Shown: positions 21,345 through 30,558 of the stretch, one piece after another
Layout of the letters: each line of letters begins with the position of its first letter
How positions within the stretch are numbered: position 1 is the stretch's first letter
Origin: Candidatus Alistipes merdigallinarum
GTDB lineage: Bacteria > Bacteroidota > Bacteroidia > Bacteroidales > Rikenellaceae
DNA length: 64,000 nt
Assembly (NCBI GenBank): GCA_019119305.1
Contig: DWXH01000021.1
Location: forward strand, 93,758 to 157,757
Direction: 5' to 3'
Notes under the pieces: generated by a model
Databases searched by the model: none
What the model saw: only the letters and a program-made list of their open reading frames with translations
What the model was told of the DNA's origin: nothing
Made by a program: the position numbers and the translations under genes

Positions 21345-22229
21345 TTACAACGTTTGTTTCGACTCGCAGACAGCGCTCCGATCCACCTTTTTAATCAAAC
21401 CCTGCAATACGCTTCCCGGACCGAGTTCCGTAAATTGGGTAGCCTGATCGGCCAACATATTACGAACGATCTGCGTCCACCGAACAGGAGAGGTCAGCTG
21501 TGCGATCAGATTCTTTTGAATCTTTTCGGGATCGGTATAGGGTTTTGCATCGACATTTTGATAAACCGGACAAATCGGCTGTGCAAAAGGAGCTGCCTTG
21601 ATCGCCTCTTCCAGCTCGACACGTGCCGGTTCCATCAACGGAGAGTGAAAAGCACCCCCTACATTCAGTTTCAAAGCCCGTTTTGCCCCGGCTTCAGAAA
21701 GTTTGGCACAAGCCTCATCGATCGCTTCGTTGCTACCGGAAATCACCAGCTGACCCGGGCAGTTATAGTTAGCCGGAACGACAACCCCCTGTATAGAAGC
21801 ACAGACCTCCTCGACTTTTTCATCGGGAAGACCAATGATTGCAGCCATCGTCGAAGGATTCTGTTCACAAGCCTTTTGCATTGCCATTGCCCGCTTTGAC
21901 ACCAATTTCAATCCGTCCTCGAACGAGAGCGCACCAGCTGCAACCAAAGCACTGAACTCTCCGAGCGAATGTCCTGCGGTCATATCCGGTTTGAACACGT
22001 CTCCCAAAGACTTAGCCAAAATTACCGAATGCAAGAAAATCGCCGGTTGGGTAACTTTCGTCTGTTTGAGCTGTTCGTCGGTTCCCGCAAACATGATATC
22101 CGTGATGGAAAATCCCAAAATTTCATTCGCCTTTTCGAATAACTCCTTAGCTAAAGGGACATTGTCATAAAGATCCTTGCCCATTCCCACGAATTGAGCA
22201 CCTTGTCCCGGAAATACATATGCGTGCAT
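21345..22229 (-). CDS. fabD: malonyl-CoA:ACP transacylase
   Basis: 294 residues, normal for FabD. It has FPGQGAQFVGMGKDLY at the start, the nucleophile Ser88 in GHSLGEFSALVAAG, and the GAFHSPLM histidine motif. It transfers malonyl from CoA to acyl carrier protein to feed type II fatty acid synthesis in the cytoplasm. The ATG opens MHAYVFPGQG, matching the family start. A TATCTTTG -7 element lies 29 bases upstream and a hairpin terminator follows, so it is probably monocistronic here, unlike the fab clusters of many bacteria. Confidence 0.95.
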   Translation of the reverse strand: MHAYVFPGQGAQFVGMGKDLYDNVPLAKELFEKANEILGFSITDIMFAGTDEQLKQTKVTQPAIFLHSVILAKSLGDVFKPDMTAGHSLGEFSALVAAGALSFEDGLKLVSKRAMAMQKACEQNPSTMAAIIGLPDEKVEEVCASIQGVVVPANYNCPGQLVISGSNEAIDEACAKLSEAGAKRALKLNVGGAFHSPLMEPARVELEEAIKAAPFAQPICPVYQNVDAKPYTDPEKIQKNLIAQLTSPVRWTQIVRNMLADQATQFTELGPGSVLQGLIKKVDRSAVCESKQTL

Positions 22230-22257
22230 TTTCGTATCTTTTTTAGTTTACAGCGGA

Positions 22258-22265
22258 CAAAGATA
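22258..22265 (-). promoter_or_regulatory. -7 element upstream of fabD
   Basis: TATCTTTG on the minus strand is an exact TAnnTTTG match close to the fabD ATG; the -33 box is not clear. Confidence 0.45.
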
Positions 22266-22414
22266 CACATTTTTCACAAAACGAACGATTTCTGATTCAC
22301 AAACCATTAGAAATACGGCCTCTCCTTTTTTGCCCAAAACCAACTCCATCCCTATGTTCGTCCTCAAATCATTTTGCGTATTTTTGCCGAACCTATATTT
22401 TCTAAAGTCATTTG

Positions 22415-23122
22415 ATGAAAAATTTTTCTTCGCTAACTATCCTGTTGTGCTTTTTAGCCTCATTGCAAATCTCCACACTCTCCGCCCAACGTAACGCGAA
22501 GGCATTCGAACACGGAGTCGTCGCATTGGATATCGGCACTACCGGCATAGGATTTTCATTCGCCACTCCTCTCCATCCATCGGTAGAGCTTCGTGCGGGA
22601 ATAGGAGCCCTACCTTTTTCTTTCAAATACACTTATGACCATTTCGAACCCGTATCGGACCAACCCATGCCGACCAATATATTGTTGAACGCCAAAATAA
22701 ACATGCTGAACGGGCACCTGCTGTTCGACTATTTTCCCTCACGCAACTCCTCATTTTTTCTTACGGCCGGACTGTATGCAGGCCAGAACCGAATGATCCT
22801 GATCTCGGGACAAAGCACCGAACCGGTCCAAATCGGCAACCTCATCATCACCCCCGACGAAATGGGACAAGTCGAAGGCTGGATGAAAATCCATGCTCTG
22901 AAACCCTATATCGGCCTCGGATTCGAGCAGACTCTTTCCCACTCCCGTTTCGGTTTCAAATTCGAACTCGGAGCTATGTTCATTGGAACACCGACCATAC
23001 AAAGTAACAAACTATCATCGCTGGTTGATATCGGCGAGAAAATGAGCGGCATTGACCGTTTCCTGACCCGGTTCAAGGTCTATCCGAAACTCTCTTTCCA
23101 GGTGAATTACCGAATTTTTTAA
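22415..23122 (+). CDS. predicted outer-membrane beta-barrel protein
   Basis: 235 residues from the ATG at 22415 (a TTG directly before it is not needed). The signal peptide spans residues 1-24 and ends at LSAQR. The rest is a run of amphipathic strands with aromatic girdles (SVELRAGIGALPFSFKYTY, SSFFLTAGLYAGQNRMIL, HALKPYIGLGFEQ, FGFKFELGAMF) and closes with KLSFQVNYRIF, ending in a terminal Phe as outer-membrane proteins often do. No specific family is recognised. It stands alone between fabD (divergent) and the PanE-like gene. A TATTTTTG element lies about 30 bases upstream. Confidence 0.7.
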   Translation: MKNFSSLTILLCFLASLQISTLSAQRNAKAFEHGVVALDIGTTGIGFSFATPLHPSVELRAGIGALPFSFKYTYDHFEPVSDQPMPTNILLNAKINMLNGHLLFDYFPSRNSSFFLTAGLYAGQNRMILISGQSTEPVQIGNLIITPDEMGQVEGWMKIHALKPYIGLGFEQTLSHSRFGFKFELGAMFIGTPTIQSNKLSSLVDIGEKMSGIDRFLTRFKVYPKLSFQVNYRIF

Positions 23123-23207
23123 ATTTCATGGAGGGGTATTTCCGTTTTCTTCCCTTTCGGTTCCCGATATTTACTGATGAATAAAACCAATTCCTCCGGC
23201 AAATTCG

Positions 23208-23215
23208 TATCTTTG
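23208..23215 (+). promoter_or_regulatory. -7 element of the panE-like/peptide-processing operon
   Basis: TATCTTTG, an exact TAnnTTTG, 25 bases before the ATG at 23241. No TTTG at the -33 position. Confidence 0.45.
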
Positions 23216-23240
23216 TCTGTCGAGTAATAGGACAAAAGAT

Positions 23241-24182
23241 ATGAAAACAAAAATAGTCATCGTCGGAACAGGCGGAGTCGGCGGTTTTATCGGAGGAAAA
23301 CTTGCCAAACATTACACGCCAGACTCTTCCGTAAAAGTCTGTTTCCTGTCTCGAGGCGAGGCATTAAAGAATATCCGACAACAGGGGTTGATTGTGGATG
23401 CGCAGCAAGGCAGTTTCACGGCCCACCCTGCCCTCGCAACCGATTCGGCCGCCGAGATCGGACCTGCCGACTACATCCTGCTCTGCACGAAAGCCTACGA
23501 CATCGAACGGGCCGTCGAACAGATCCGGCCGACGGTCACACCACAAACGGTGATCCTCCCTTTTCTGAACGGGGTGGACAGTGCTGAACGGATCAAGGCG
23601 ATCTTACCCGAACAACCCGTGTGGGACGGATGCGTCTACATCGTAGCCTACATCGTATCGCCCGGGCGGATTGCCGAACGGACCAACGGATACCGGTATA
23701 TGTTCGGAGCGCAGGACGATCCCGATCCACGGCAGGAGGAGCTGCAATCCCTCTTTGCCGAAGCAGACCTCCGTGCCATCCACGTACCGGACATCCAAAG
23801 ACGCGTATGGGACAAATTCGCATTCATATCGACCGTTGCAACAGCAACCTCCTATACCGATGAGCCTTATGGAGTCGTCCTGAACACCCCATCGTACCGT
23901 CAGCAATTCGAATCGTTGCTCGAAGAATTTCAGGCGGTCGCCTGCAAGAAAGGGATTACGCTCTCCGAAGGGATTGCCCAAAAGGTCATCGACCAGATGG
24001 AACGTATCCCGGCCGACACAACCACATCGATGCAACGGGACTTCCGTGCTGGGAAGAACACCGAACTGGAGTCGCTGACCGGATACATTGTCCGTGAAGG
24101 GGAACGTCTCGGAGTTCCGACCCCCGTGTACGACCTGATGTATGCAGCCCTTCAAAATCGAATGAAACCTTTATTAGGATAA
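23241..24182 (+). CDS. 2-dehydropantoate 2-reductase family protein (ApbA/PanE-like)
   Basis: 313 residues. The N-terminal Rossmann site is IVIVGTGGVGGFIGGKLA; the middle carries LLCTKAYD and LPFLNGVD, and the helical C-terminal half has KFAFISTVATATSY and TSMQRDFRAGKNTELESLTG, both typical of the PanE family (Lys and Glu/Asn of the active site). PanE reduces ketopantoate to pantoate with NADPH for CoA synthesis, but the family also has members with other keto-acid substrates. It begins a run of four same-strand genes with gaps of 27, 6 and 20 bases. The other three look like peptidoglycan-peptide enzymes, so the assignment to pantothenate synthesis is uncertain. Confidence 0.82.
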   Translation: MKTKIVIVGTGGVGGFIGGKLAKHYTPDSSVKVCFLSRGEALKNIRQQGLIVDAQQGSFTAHPALATDSAAEIGPADYILLCTKAYDIERAVEQIRPTVTPQTVILPFLNGVDSAERIKAILPEQPVWDGCVYIVAYIVSPGRIAERTNGYRYMFGAQDDPDPRQEELQSLFAEADLRAIHVPDIQRRVWDKFAFISTVATATSYTDEPYGVVLNTPSYRQQFESLLEEFQAVACKKGITLSEGIAQKVIDQMERIPADTTTSMQRDFRAGKNTELESLTGYIVREGERLGVPTPVYDLMYAALQNRMKPLLG

Positions 24183-24209
24183 AGATAAACAACCCAATAT
24201 CCTCCGGTC

Positions 24210-25631
24210 ATGAACAAACCCAATCTTTACCGTTATTTCGTCCCCATCCTTTGTTGCGGCATACTCGCTTGCGCGAAACCACAAAACGATTGGAGCGAAA
24301 CAGCCTCCATATGGATAGATGAAGGAGCTTTTCAGCGAGCCGATTCGTTGCTGAACACTGTCGTAAAGGAACATACCTCGAACGACGAACTCCGCCGGGC
24401 CGACTCCCTGCAGGAGATCATGCGCCGATGGCGGATCGAATTTCCGTACGACTCCGTACAAATCACCGAACAGATCCACGCCCGATTCGGCGATACAATA
24501 ACTTCCGGACAGATCGCCCGTTGGGAGGATAGCGGACAGCTCGAGATGCGCCGGATAGACGGAGAAAAGCGTTATTTCAGACGGGCGGTCGGCAACCTGT
24601 TCCATCTGGTTCCCGAACTTTCCAGCCGAGCAGTTCAATCGGGCGACGATCCTCGCATCGCACATCTGCACTCGATCGTCGACTCAACCACCCGTTTCGG
24701 AGCCGCCACCCATCCGGTTCGGACCACCGTTCACTACACCCTGACCGTACACCCGAACGCCGTACCCGAAGGGGATACGCTCCGTTGCTGGTTGCCCTAC
24801 CCCCAAGAGATCGCCCCGCGACAAACCGACATCGAACTGCTCGGCTCGTTTCCCGCGACCCATACCCTTGCACCGGTCGGGACACCCCAACGAAGCATCT
24901 ACCTCGAGCAGGTTGCACGCAAAGACAGCGCTACCCGCTTCGAAGTAACCTTCCGGATAATCAACCGGGCCCGCTATTTCAGCCAGGACTCCTTAATAAA
25001 AGAGGTGCAACCGTACGATACAACCTCCGAAATTTACCGGACCTATACGGCCGAACGCCCCTCTCAGATTCTCTTCTCCGACCGGTTAACTGCCAAAGCC
25101 CGCGAACTGGCCGGCAACGAGACCAATCCCGTACGGATCGTATCGCGCATTTACGACTGGATCGACGAAATTCCGTGGGCGGGATCGATCGAATACAGCG
25201 TATTGCCCCACATTCCGGAGTATGTGCTCTCCTCGGGACACGGTGACTGCGGACAGGTCGGGTTGCTGCTCATTACAATGTTGCGCAGCGTGGGAATCCC
25301 GGCCCGATGGGAGAGCGGCTGGACCCTCTTCCCTCTCGCTTCCAACCTCCACGACTGGGGTTCGGTCTATTATGAAGGCGTAGGCTGGGTTCCCATCGAC
25401 GTATCCGCCGGACGTCAGGCGAGCGACGATCCCGCAGTACGCAACTTTTATAAATCAGGACTCGACAGCTACCGGCTGGTTGTAAACAGCGATTACAGCT
25501 ATCCGTTCGTCCCCCGGAAAATCCACATGCGGAGTGAGCCGATCGATTTTCAACGTGGAGAGGTGGAGACTTCTGAACGAAATCTTTACTTCGATGAATG
25601 GGACTATTTTATGGAAATATCATACGAATAA
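24210..25631 (+). CDS. transglutaminase-like domain lipoprotein
   Basis: 473 residues. The N-terminus is a lipoprotein signal (CCGILACAKP; the likely modified Cys is near residue 22). A helical region (about 25-150) is followed by a beta-rich section and a transglutaminase-like core with Cys347 in HGDCGQ, His381 in NLHDWGSVY and Asp397 in PIDVS, a complete catalytic triad. Bacterial members act as peptidases or amidases on peptides rather than as cross-linkers. Its position immediately before an NlpC/P60 peptidase and a dipeptide epimerase suggests it works on peptidoglycan or other peptides in the periplasm. Six bases separate it from the next gene. Confidence 0.83.
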   Translation: MNKPNLYRYFVPILCCGILACAKPQNDWSETASIWIDEGAFQRADSLLNTVVKEHTSNDELRRADSLQEIMRRWRIEFPYDSVQITEQIHARFGDTITSGQIARWEDSGQLEMRRIDGEKRYFRRAVGNLFHLVPELSSRAVQSGDDPRIAHLHSIVDSTTRFGAATHPVRTTVHYTLTVHPNAVPEGDTLRCWLPYPQEIAPRQTDIELLGSFPATHTLAPVGTPQRSIYLEQVARKDSATRFEVTFRIINRARYFSQDSLIKEVQPYDTTSEIYRTYTAERPSQILFSDRLTAKARELAGNETNPVRIVSRIYDWIDEIPWAGSIEYSVLPHIPEYVLSSGHGDCGQVGLLLITMLRSVGIPARWESGWTLFPLASNLHDWGSVYYEGVGWVPIDVSAGRQASDDPAVRNFYKSGLDSYRLVVNSDYSYPFVPRKIHMRSEPIDFQRGEVETSERNLYFDEWDYFMEISYE

Positions 25632-25637
25632 AACGAA

Positions 25638-26819
25638 ATGGATATGAAAATACTAAAAATATTAGGCATTGTCTGGTGCAGCTTGTGGACCCTGTGCGGT
25701 ACAGCAGCTCCTCCAGCCGCAGAAATTGTGGAACAGATCGGAGAAAAATTCGCCCCCGATCGGCGTGTCGTGGTTTATGATGTCGAAGCCGATCAGGTCA
25801 ACGACACCCTTTGTCTGCTTCGGGGAAAATGCGACCGCACCGCAATCATCGATTCTTTAGAAAAAGCTCTGCGGAAAGAGAATATCCCCTATATGAACTG
25901 TATCACCCTATTGCCTGATCGGAGCGTAACGGACTACCCCGAAGCCCTCGTAACGCTCTCCTCGGTCAATCTTCGGGCACAACCGGCCCACGCTGCTGAG
26001 ATGGTCAGCCAAGCCCTTATGGGGACTCCGCTTCGGGTCCTCGAACGGCACGAAGGGTGGTACCACGTACAAAGCCCCGAAGGCTATCTGTCGTGGATCG
26101 ACGAGAGCGCCATCACTCTGAAGACAAAAGAGGAGATGGACCAATGGCGGGAGGCTCAACGTTTCATCTTCACCGATTACATGGGTTTCATTTATGCCGC
26201 CCCGGATGAAACGAGTACACATGTATCCGATCTGGTACTCGGATCGATTCTGGAACTCGACCCCGATCAGAAATCAAATCGGAAATTTATGGCCGTACAG
26301 CTGCCGGATGGCCGGAAAGGGTTTATCAGCCGCCATCAAATCCGGGAGTTATCGGATTGGGCCGATGATCCGCTCGATCCGGAACAACTCGAAAAAACCG
26401 CACGCAGCATGCTCGGCGTACCCTACCTTTGGGGAGGAACCTCCGTCAAAGGAGTCGACTGCTCGGGAATGGTCAAGACCGCCTACTGGAATTCCGGAAT
26501 CATCCTTATCCGCGATGCCTCGCAACAGGCTCTGACCGGTGAGCGATTTGTGGGGGAGGAGTGGCGAAAGTGCCAAAAAGGTGACCTGCTCTTTTTCGGC
26601 AATGCCGCAACCGGACGCATCACCCATGTAGGCATGTATCTCGACAACGGTCGGTTCATCCACTCTTCGGGCAAGGTCCGCATCAACAGCCTAGACCCCG
26701 ATGCCGATGATTTCGTCGGATACCCGTGCCTCTCGATCAGCCGCATCAAAAACCGGATCGGGACTTCAGGCATTACCCGTGTCAGCGAACACCCCTGGTA
26801 CTTCAACCGTAAACGTTAA
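25638..26819 (+). CDS. SH3-domain NlpC/P60 peptidase (gamma-D-glutamyl-diamino acid endopeptidase type)
   Basis: 393 residues. A signal peptide covers residues 1-25 (ATG 25638 or 25644). Two bacterial SH3 domains follow (about 90-165 with SSVNLRAQPAHAAEMVSQ, and about 170-240), then an NlpC/P60 domain (about 250-370) with Cys275 in VDCSGM, His330 in ITHVGMYL and His342 in FIHSSG. The layout matches the YkfC/dipeptidyl-peptidase VI group, which cuts between D-Glu and the diamino acid in L-Ala-gamma-D-Glu-Dap peptides and so releases L-Ala-D-Glu. The next gene encodes a dipeptide epimerase that would act on exactly that product, which supports the call. Confidence 0.88.
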   Translation: MDMKILKILGIVWCSLWTLCGTAAPPAAEIVEQIGEKFAPDRRVVVYDVEADQVNDTLCLLRGKCDRTAIIDSLEKALRKENIPYMNCITLLPDRSVTDYPEALVTLSSVNLRAQPAHAAEMVSQALMGTPLRVLERHEGWYHVQSPEGYLSWIDESAITLKTKEEMDQWREAQRFIFTDYMGFIYAAPDETSTHVSDLVLGSILELDPDQKSNRKFMAVQLPDGRKGFISRHQIRELSDWADDPLDPEQLEKTARSMLGVPYLWGGTSVKGVDCSGMVKTAYWNSGIILIRDASQQALTGERFVGEEWRKCQKGDLLFFGNAATGRITHVGMYLDNGRFIHSSGKVRINSLDPDADDFVGYPCLSISRIKNRIGTSGITRVSEHPWYFNRKR

Positions 26820-26839
26820 TTCTCAATACATCGCAACCC

Positions 26840-27982
26840 ATGAACAGACGAGATTTCCTAAAAACTGCGGCGCAAGGTATCGTAACGGCCGGTATCGCCG
26901 CAACGACCGGCGGATCGCTGCTGACCTCCTGCTCCGCGCCCAAAACGACAAAGGGTGGCAGCAAACATTTGAAACTGAGTTTCGAACCTTATGAACTAAA
27001 ACTCAACCATCCGTTCGGCGTGGCCGTCAACACCCGCACACATACCCCAGACGTTCAGGTACAAATCGAATACGAAGGCGTTGTCGGTTACGGCGAAGCC
27101 TCCATGCCCCCCTATTTGGGGGAGACCGAAGAGTCGGTGTGCAAATTCCTCGCTTCGCTCAAGTTAGATCAATTCACCGACCCGTTCCGCATGGACGAAA
27201 TTCTCGAATACGTCGACTCGGTAGCTCCCGATAACCGGGCAGCTAAGGCATCGGTCGACATCGCCCTGCACGACCTGACCGGAAAACTGCTCGGACAACC
27301 GTGGTACAAAATCTGGGGATTTTCACCCGAAAAAGCCCCCAACACCTCGTTCACCATCGGTATCGATACGGCCGAAGTGGTACGCCAAAAGGTAGAAGAG
27401 ACTACGCCTTATAAGGTCATCAAAGTGAAACTCGGATCGGATCACGACAAGGAGTTGGTAGAGATCATCCGGTCAGCAACCGACAAACCACTTTGTGTCG
27501 ACGCCAATCAGGGTTGGAAAAATAAGGAAGAGGCCCTCGAGATGATCGAATGGCTGAACGAACGGAACACGCTTTTCATCGAACAACCGCTCCCCAAAGA
27601 GATGATCGACGAGACGGCATGGATCCGCGAACGCAGTCCGCTGCCTATTATTGCCGACGAGTTCCTGCAACGTCTGCCGGACGTAAAACGGGCGCAAGGC
27701 GTCTACGACGGAATCAACATCAAACTGATGAAGAGTACGGGTCTGCACGAAGCCTATAAAATGGCGATACTGGCTCGTGCACTCGACATGAAACTGATGG
27801 TCGGATGTATGACGGAGACCTCGTGTGCTGTTACGGCTGCTGCTCAACTGGCTCCGCTGATGGATTGGGCCGATTTGGACGGCAACCTGCTGATTGCAAA
27901 CGATCGTTTCGACGGTATCAAGATCGTCGACGGTAAGGTGACAATTCCGGATCGACCGGGAATCGGTGTCATTCCGCTGTAA
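26840..27982 (+). CDS. L-Ala-D/L-Glu-type dipeptide epimerase, exported lipoprotein
   Basis: 380 residues of the enolase superfamily, muconate-lactonizing subgroup. The two catalytic lysines fit Lys197 of KVKLG (second Lys of KxK) and Lys295 of NIKLMKS; metal ligands are Asp221 (DANQGW), Glu248 (IEQPL) and Asp273 (IADEF). DxD near the C-terminus, typical of dipeptide epimerases for binding the substrate amino group, corresponds to DWADLDGNL. The N-terminus carries a twin-arginine start (MNRRDFLKTA) and a lipobox (LTSC), so it should be folded before export and then lipid-anchored. This contrasts with the cytoplasmic E. coli and B. subtilis enzymes. Last gene of a four-gene run; a terminator follows. 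Confidence 0.87.
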   Translation: MNRRDFLKTAAQGIVTAGIAATTGGSLLTSCSAPKTTKGGSKHLKLSFEPYELKLNHPFGVAVNTRTHTPDVQVQIEYEGVVGYGEASMPPYLGETEESVCKFLASLKLDQFTDPFRMDEILEYVDSVAPDNRAAKASVDIALHDLTGKLLGQPWYKIWGFSPEKAPNTSFTIGIDTAEVVRQKVEETTPYKVIKVKLGSDHDKELVEIIRSATDKPLCVDANQGWKNKEEALEMIEWLNERNTLFIEQPLPKEMIDETAWIRERSPLPIIADEFLQRLPDVKRAQGVYDGINIKLMKSTGLHEAYKMAILARALDMKLMVGCMTETSCAVTAAAQLAPLMDWADLDGNLLIANDRFDGIKIVDGKVTIPDRPGIGVIPL

Positions 27983-28009
27983 TCGTCAACTCCTACATAA
28001 TAAAAGACT

Positions 28010-28047
28010 TCGGGGTCACAGAACGTTTTCTGTAACCCCGATTTTTT
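28010..28047 (+). terminator. terminator of the peptide-processing operon
   Basis: TCGGGGT...ACCCCGA outer stem with an inner CAGAA/TTCTG stem, followed by TTTTTTATTT. Confidence 0.85.
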
Positions 28048-28189
28048 ATTTCTCACCCGCCGCCGCGGCTCTGAGCCAATAGTCGATCAACAACAGATCG
28101 TTATCGTCCTGGATGACCTCCTTGAGAAACATCTCCTCGTCCGCCGCTTTTTCGAGATCGAAATTGCAATCATTGTATTTATCCTCCAT
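28046..28189 (-). CDS. small acidic protein downstream of the ECF sigma factor, 47 residues
   Basis: An ATG at 28189 opens a 47-codon frame ending TAA at 28046. The product begins MEDKYNDCNFDLEKAADEEM, continues FLKEVIQDDNDLLLIDYWLR and ends AAAAGEK. It is strongly acidic and predicted helical, with no signal peptide or membrane segment. It is on the same strand as the sigma factor gene, 61 bases after its stop, and its stop codon overlaps the T tract of the terminator of the convergent operon. Codon use (GAG, CTC, GCG) resembles neighbouring genes. It could be a regulator or partner of the sigma factor, but that is only from position. No known domain recognised. Confidence 0.6.
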   Translation of the reverse strand: MEDKYNDCNFDLEKAADEEMFLKEVIQDDNDLLLIDYWLRAAAAGEK

Positions 28190-28250
28190 AGGCACAGTAT
28201 TAATCGACTTGTACCTATATAACGCAGGGTCTTAACAAATATTGCACACA

Positions 28251-28835
28251 CTAACTTAAGATTAACTGTTTTTCGTCAATCATCTTGCGCATGTTGATCA
28301 GTGCATAACGCATTCGGCCCAATGCCGTATTGATACTTACCTGCGTCTCGTCGGCAATCTCTTTAAAACTCAATCCCATATAATACCGCATTTTAACGAC
28401 TTCACGCTGTTCGGCGGGCAAGAATTCCACCAGTTTCCGGACATCTGCCGCGATCTGATCGGAAACCATACGGTCCTCGACCGAACGATCGGAAAATTTC
28501 TGATTGTTCAGCAGATCATACCCTGCTTCTGTTTCGGAAATATTATTTTGCTGTTTTTTCTGCCGGAAGTGATCGATCACCTGATTATGTGCAATACGCA
28601 AGACCCACGAGATAAATTTCCCGTTTTCCGTATAGCGCCCGTCTTTCACAAAACGGAACACACGTATCAAAGTTTCCTGAAAAATATCGTCCGCCAAATC
28701 CCGATCTTTGACCATCATATTGATATAATCGAAAACTCGCTGACGATGGCGATCGACCAATACGGTTAAAGCACACTCATTGCCTGACTGATAAACATTA
28801 AGCAACTCATTATCACTTAACTTCTTCAGATTCAT
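28251..28835 (-). CDS. RNA polymerase sigma factor, ECF subfamily
   Basis: 194 residues from ATG 28835 (MNLKKLSDNELLNVYQ), chosen because sigma region 2 normally starts here; an upstream in-frame start adds 34 Lys/Asn-rich residues with no family match. Region 2 is at about 20-90 (DYINMMVKDRDLADDIFQET, then FISWVLRIAHNQVIDHFR) and region 4 at about 130-185 (FLPAEQREVVKMRYYMGLSFKEIADE, then a GRMRYALINMR helix). It directs RNA polymerase to a stress- or envelope-type regulon; no anti-sigma gene is adjacent. The only gene behind it is the 47-residue acidic protein. The 310 bases upstream to 29145 hold the ahcY terminator and AT-rich sequence. Confidence 0.92.
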   Translation of the reverse strand: MNLKKLSDNELLNVYQSGNECALTVLVDRHRQRVFDYINMMVKDRDLADDIFQETLIRVFRFVKDGRYTENGKFISWVLRIAHNQVIDHFRQKKQQNNISETEAGYDLLNNQKFSDRSVEDRMVSDQIAADVRKLVEFLPAEQREVVKMRYYMGLSFKEIADETQVSINTALGRMRYALINMRKMIDEKQLILS

Positions 28836-29085
28836 ATTTACTACTCGGTTTTGGTTTAGAGTAGACTTTTCCGATAGGCAATTTCTTTTAATGTTCGACA
28901 ATCTTTTCGCAATGTACGCACATTTTTTCAAATTCACAAAATCTTTTGCAATATTTTTCCGTTATTGATCTTTACAAATCATATGCCAAAAAAACAAATC
29001 ATACAAAAAAAATGCTACTACACACTATTCCGTTATCCGATTAGAAAAAAATATAGCCTTTTAAACAAACTCTCCCCCGAAATAT

Positions 29086-29120
29086 ATAAAAAAGTAGCGA
29101 ACCTAAATCGGCCCGCTACT
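29086..29120 (-). terminator. terminator of ahcY
   Basis: Minus-strand hairpin AGTAGCG/CGCTACT with an inner CC/GG pair, followed by TTTTTTATATAT. It lies 26 bases after the ahcY stop. Confidence 0.75.
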
Positions 29121-29145
29121 CCCCCCTATAACTTGTATCACATCT

Positions 29146-30558
29146 TTAGTATCTATAAAAATCAGCTTTATACGGGCCGTCAACCGGAACACCGATATAA
29201 TCGGCCTGTTTCTGCGTCAATCGGGTAAGATGCACACCCAGACTGTCGAGATGCAGACGAGCCACCTCTTCATCCAAATGTTTCGGCAGACGGTACACAT
29301 CCACAGCCATCGGTTTGGTCCATAATTCGATCTGTGCCAACGTCTGATTCGTAAACGAATTACTCATGACGAACGAAGGATGTCCCGTCGCACACCCCAG
29401 ATTGACCAAACGCCCTTCGGCCAAGATAAAGATCGAATGACCGTCGGGGAAGGTATATTTATCGACCTGAGGCTTGATCTCTGTCCTTACGATACCGGGG
29501 TAGGCATTCAATTTATCCATCTGGATTTCGTTATCGAAGTGCCCGATGTTGCATACAATCACCTGATCACTCATGCGTTCCATGTGGTCGATCCGAATGA
29601 TATCGCAGTTACCGGTCGTTGTCACATAGACATTCCCTTCCGGCAACGCATCCTCGACGGTTTTCACCTCGAAACCCTCCATAGCAGCCTGCAATGCACA
29701 GATCGGGTCGATCTCGGTGACGATCACGCGAGCACCATAGGAACGCATACTGGTCGCACACCCTTTTCCTACATCTCCATAGCCGCATACGACAACGACC
29801 TTTCCGGCGAGCATGACGTCTGTCGCCCGCTTGATTCCGTCTGCCAGCGACTCGCGGCATCCGTACAGGTTGTCGAACTTGCTCTTGGTCACCGAATCAT
29901 TCACGTTGATCGCCGGGAAGAGCAGCTCACCCCGACTCTGCATCTGATAGAGCCGATGAACACCTGTCGTCGTCTCTTCCGAAACCCCTTTCACCTCTGC
30001 CACCGTCCGATGCCACCGTTGCGGATCTTCAGCAAGCAACGCTTTCAAAGTATTCATAATAACCGCTTCCTCGTGGCAAGAAGCCTCGTGATCCAATACC
30101 GAAGGATCATTCTCTGCCGCATATCCCTTATGAATCAACAGAGTTGCATCACCGCCATCGTCCACGATCAGATTCGGACCCTTCCCATCCGGAAAACTCA
30201 AGGCCATAGCCGTACACCACCAATACTCCTCGAGCGACTCGCCTTTCCATGCAAACACCGGCACACCGGCCTTGGCAATCGCCGCCGCCGCATGGTCCTG
30301 CGTCGAAAAGATGTTGCAACTGGCCCAACGCACCTCAGCGCCCAACTCAACCAGTGTTTCGATCAGAACCGCCGTCTGGATAGTCATGTGCAACGAACCG
30401 GTAATCCGGGCTCCCCGCAGCGGCTTCTCTTTGCTGTATTTTTTGCGGACGGCCATCAATCCAGGCATCTCCTTCTCGGCAATTTCGATCTCTTTACGCC
30501 CCCAGTCCGACAAGCCGATATCGGCTACTTTATAGGGCAAGTTCAAATCCAAATACAT
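29146..30558 (-). CDS. ahcY: S-adenosylhomocysteinase
   Basis: 470 residues counted from the internal ATG at 30558, which equals the usual family length and begins [14 protein letters not shown], as in relatives. This ATG has an unusually good Shine-Dalgarno for this group (GGAGGG at 30568-30563, four bases before ATG). Family landmarks: [40 protein letters not shown] with the catalytic Lys/Asp region, the NAD site [14 protein letters not shown], and the C-terminal PYKADFYRY that completes the neighbouring NAD site. It splits S-adenosylhomocysteine into adenosine and homocysteine in the cytoplasm. No stop codon separates it from the riboflavin-kinase-like domain upstream, so a 610-residue fusion (from 30978) may also be made. 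Confidence 0.93.
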   Translation of the reverse strand: MYLDLNLPYKVADIGLSDWGRKEIEIAEKEMPGLMAVRKKYSKEKPLRGARITGSLHMTIQTAVLIETLVELGAEVRWASCNIFSTQDHAAAAIAKAGVPVFAWKGESLEEYWWCTAMALSFPDGKGPNLIVDDGGDATLLIHKGYAAENDPSVLDHEASCHEEAVIMNTLKALLAEDPQRWHRTVAEVKGVSEETTTGVHRLYQMQSRGELLFPAINVNDSVTKSKFDNLYGCRESLADGIKRATDVMLAGKVVVVCGYGDVGKGCATSMRSYGARVIVTEIDPICALQAAMEGFEVKTVEDALPEGNVYVTTTGNCDIIRIDHMERMSDQVIVCNIGHFDNEIQMDKLNAYPGIVRTEIKPQVDKYTFPDGHSIFILAEGRLVNLGCATGHPSFVMSNSFTNQTLAQIELWTKPMAVDVYRLPKHLDEEVARLHLDSLGVHLTRLTQKQADYIGVPVDGPYKADFYRY

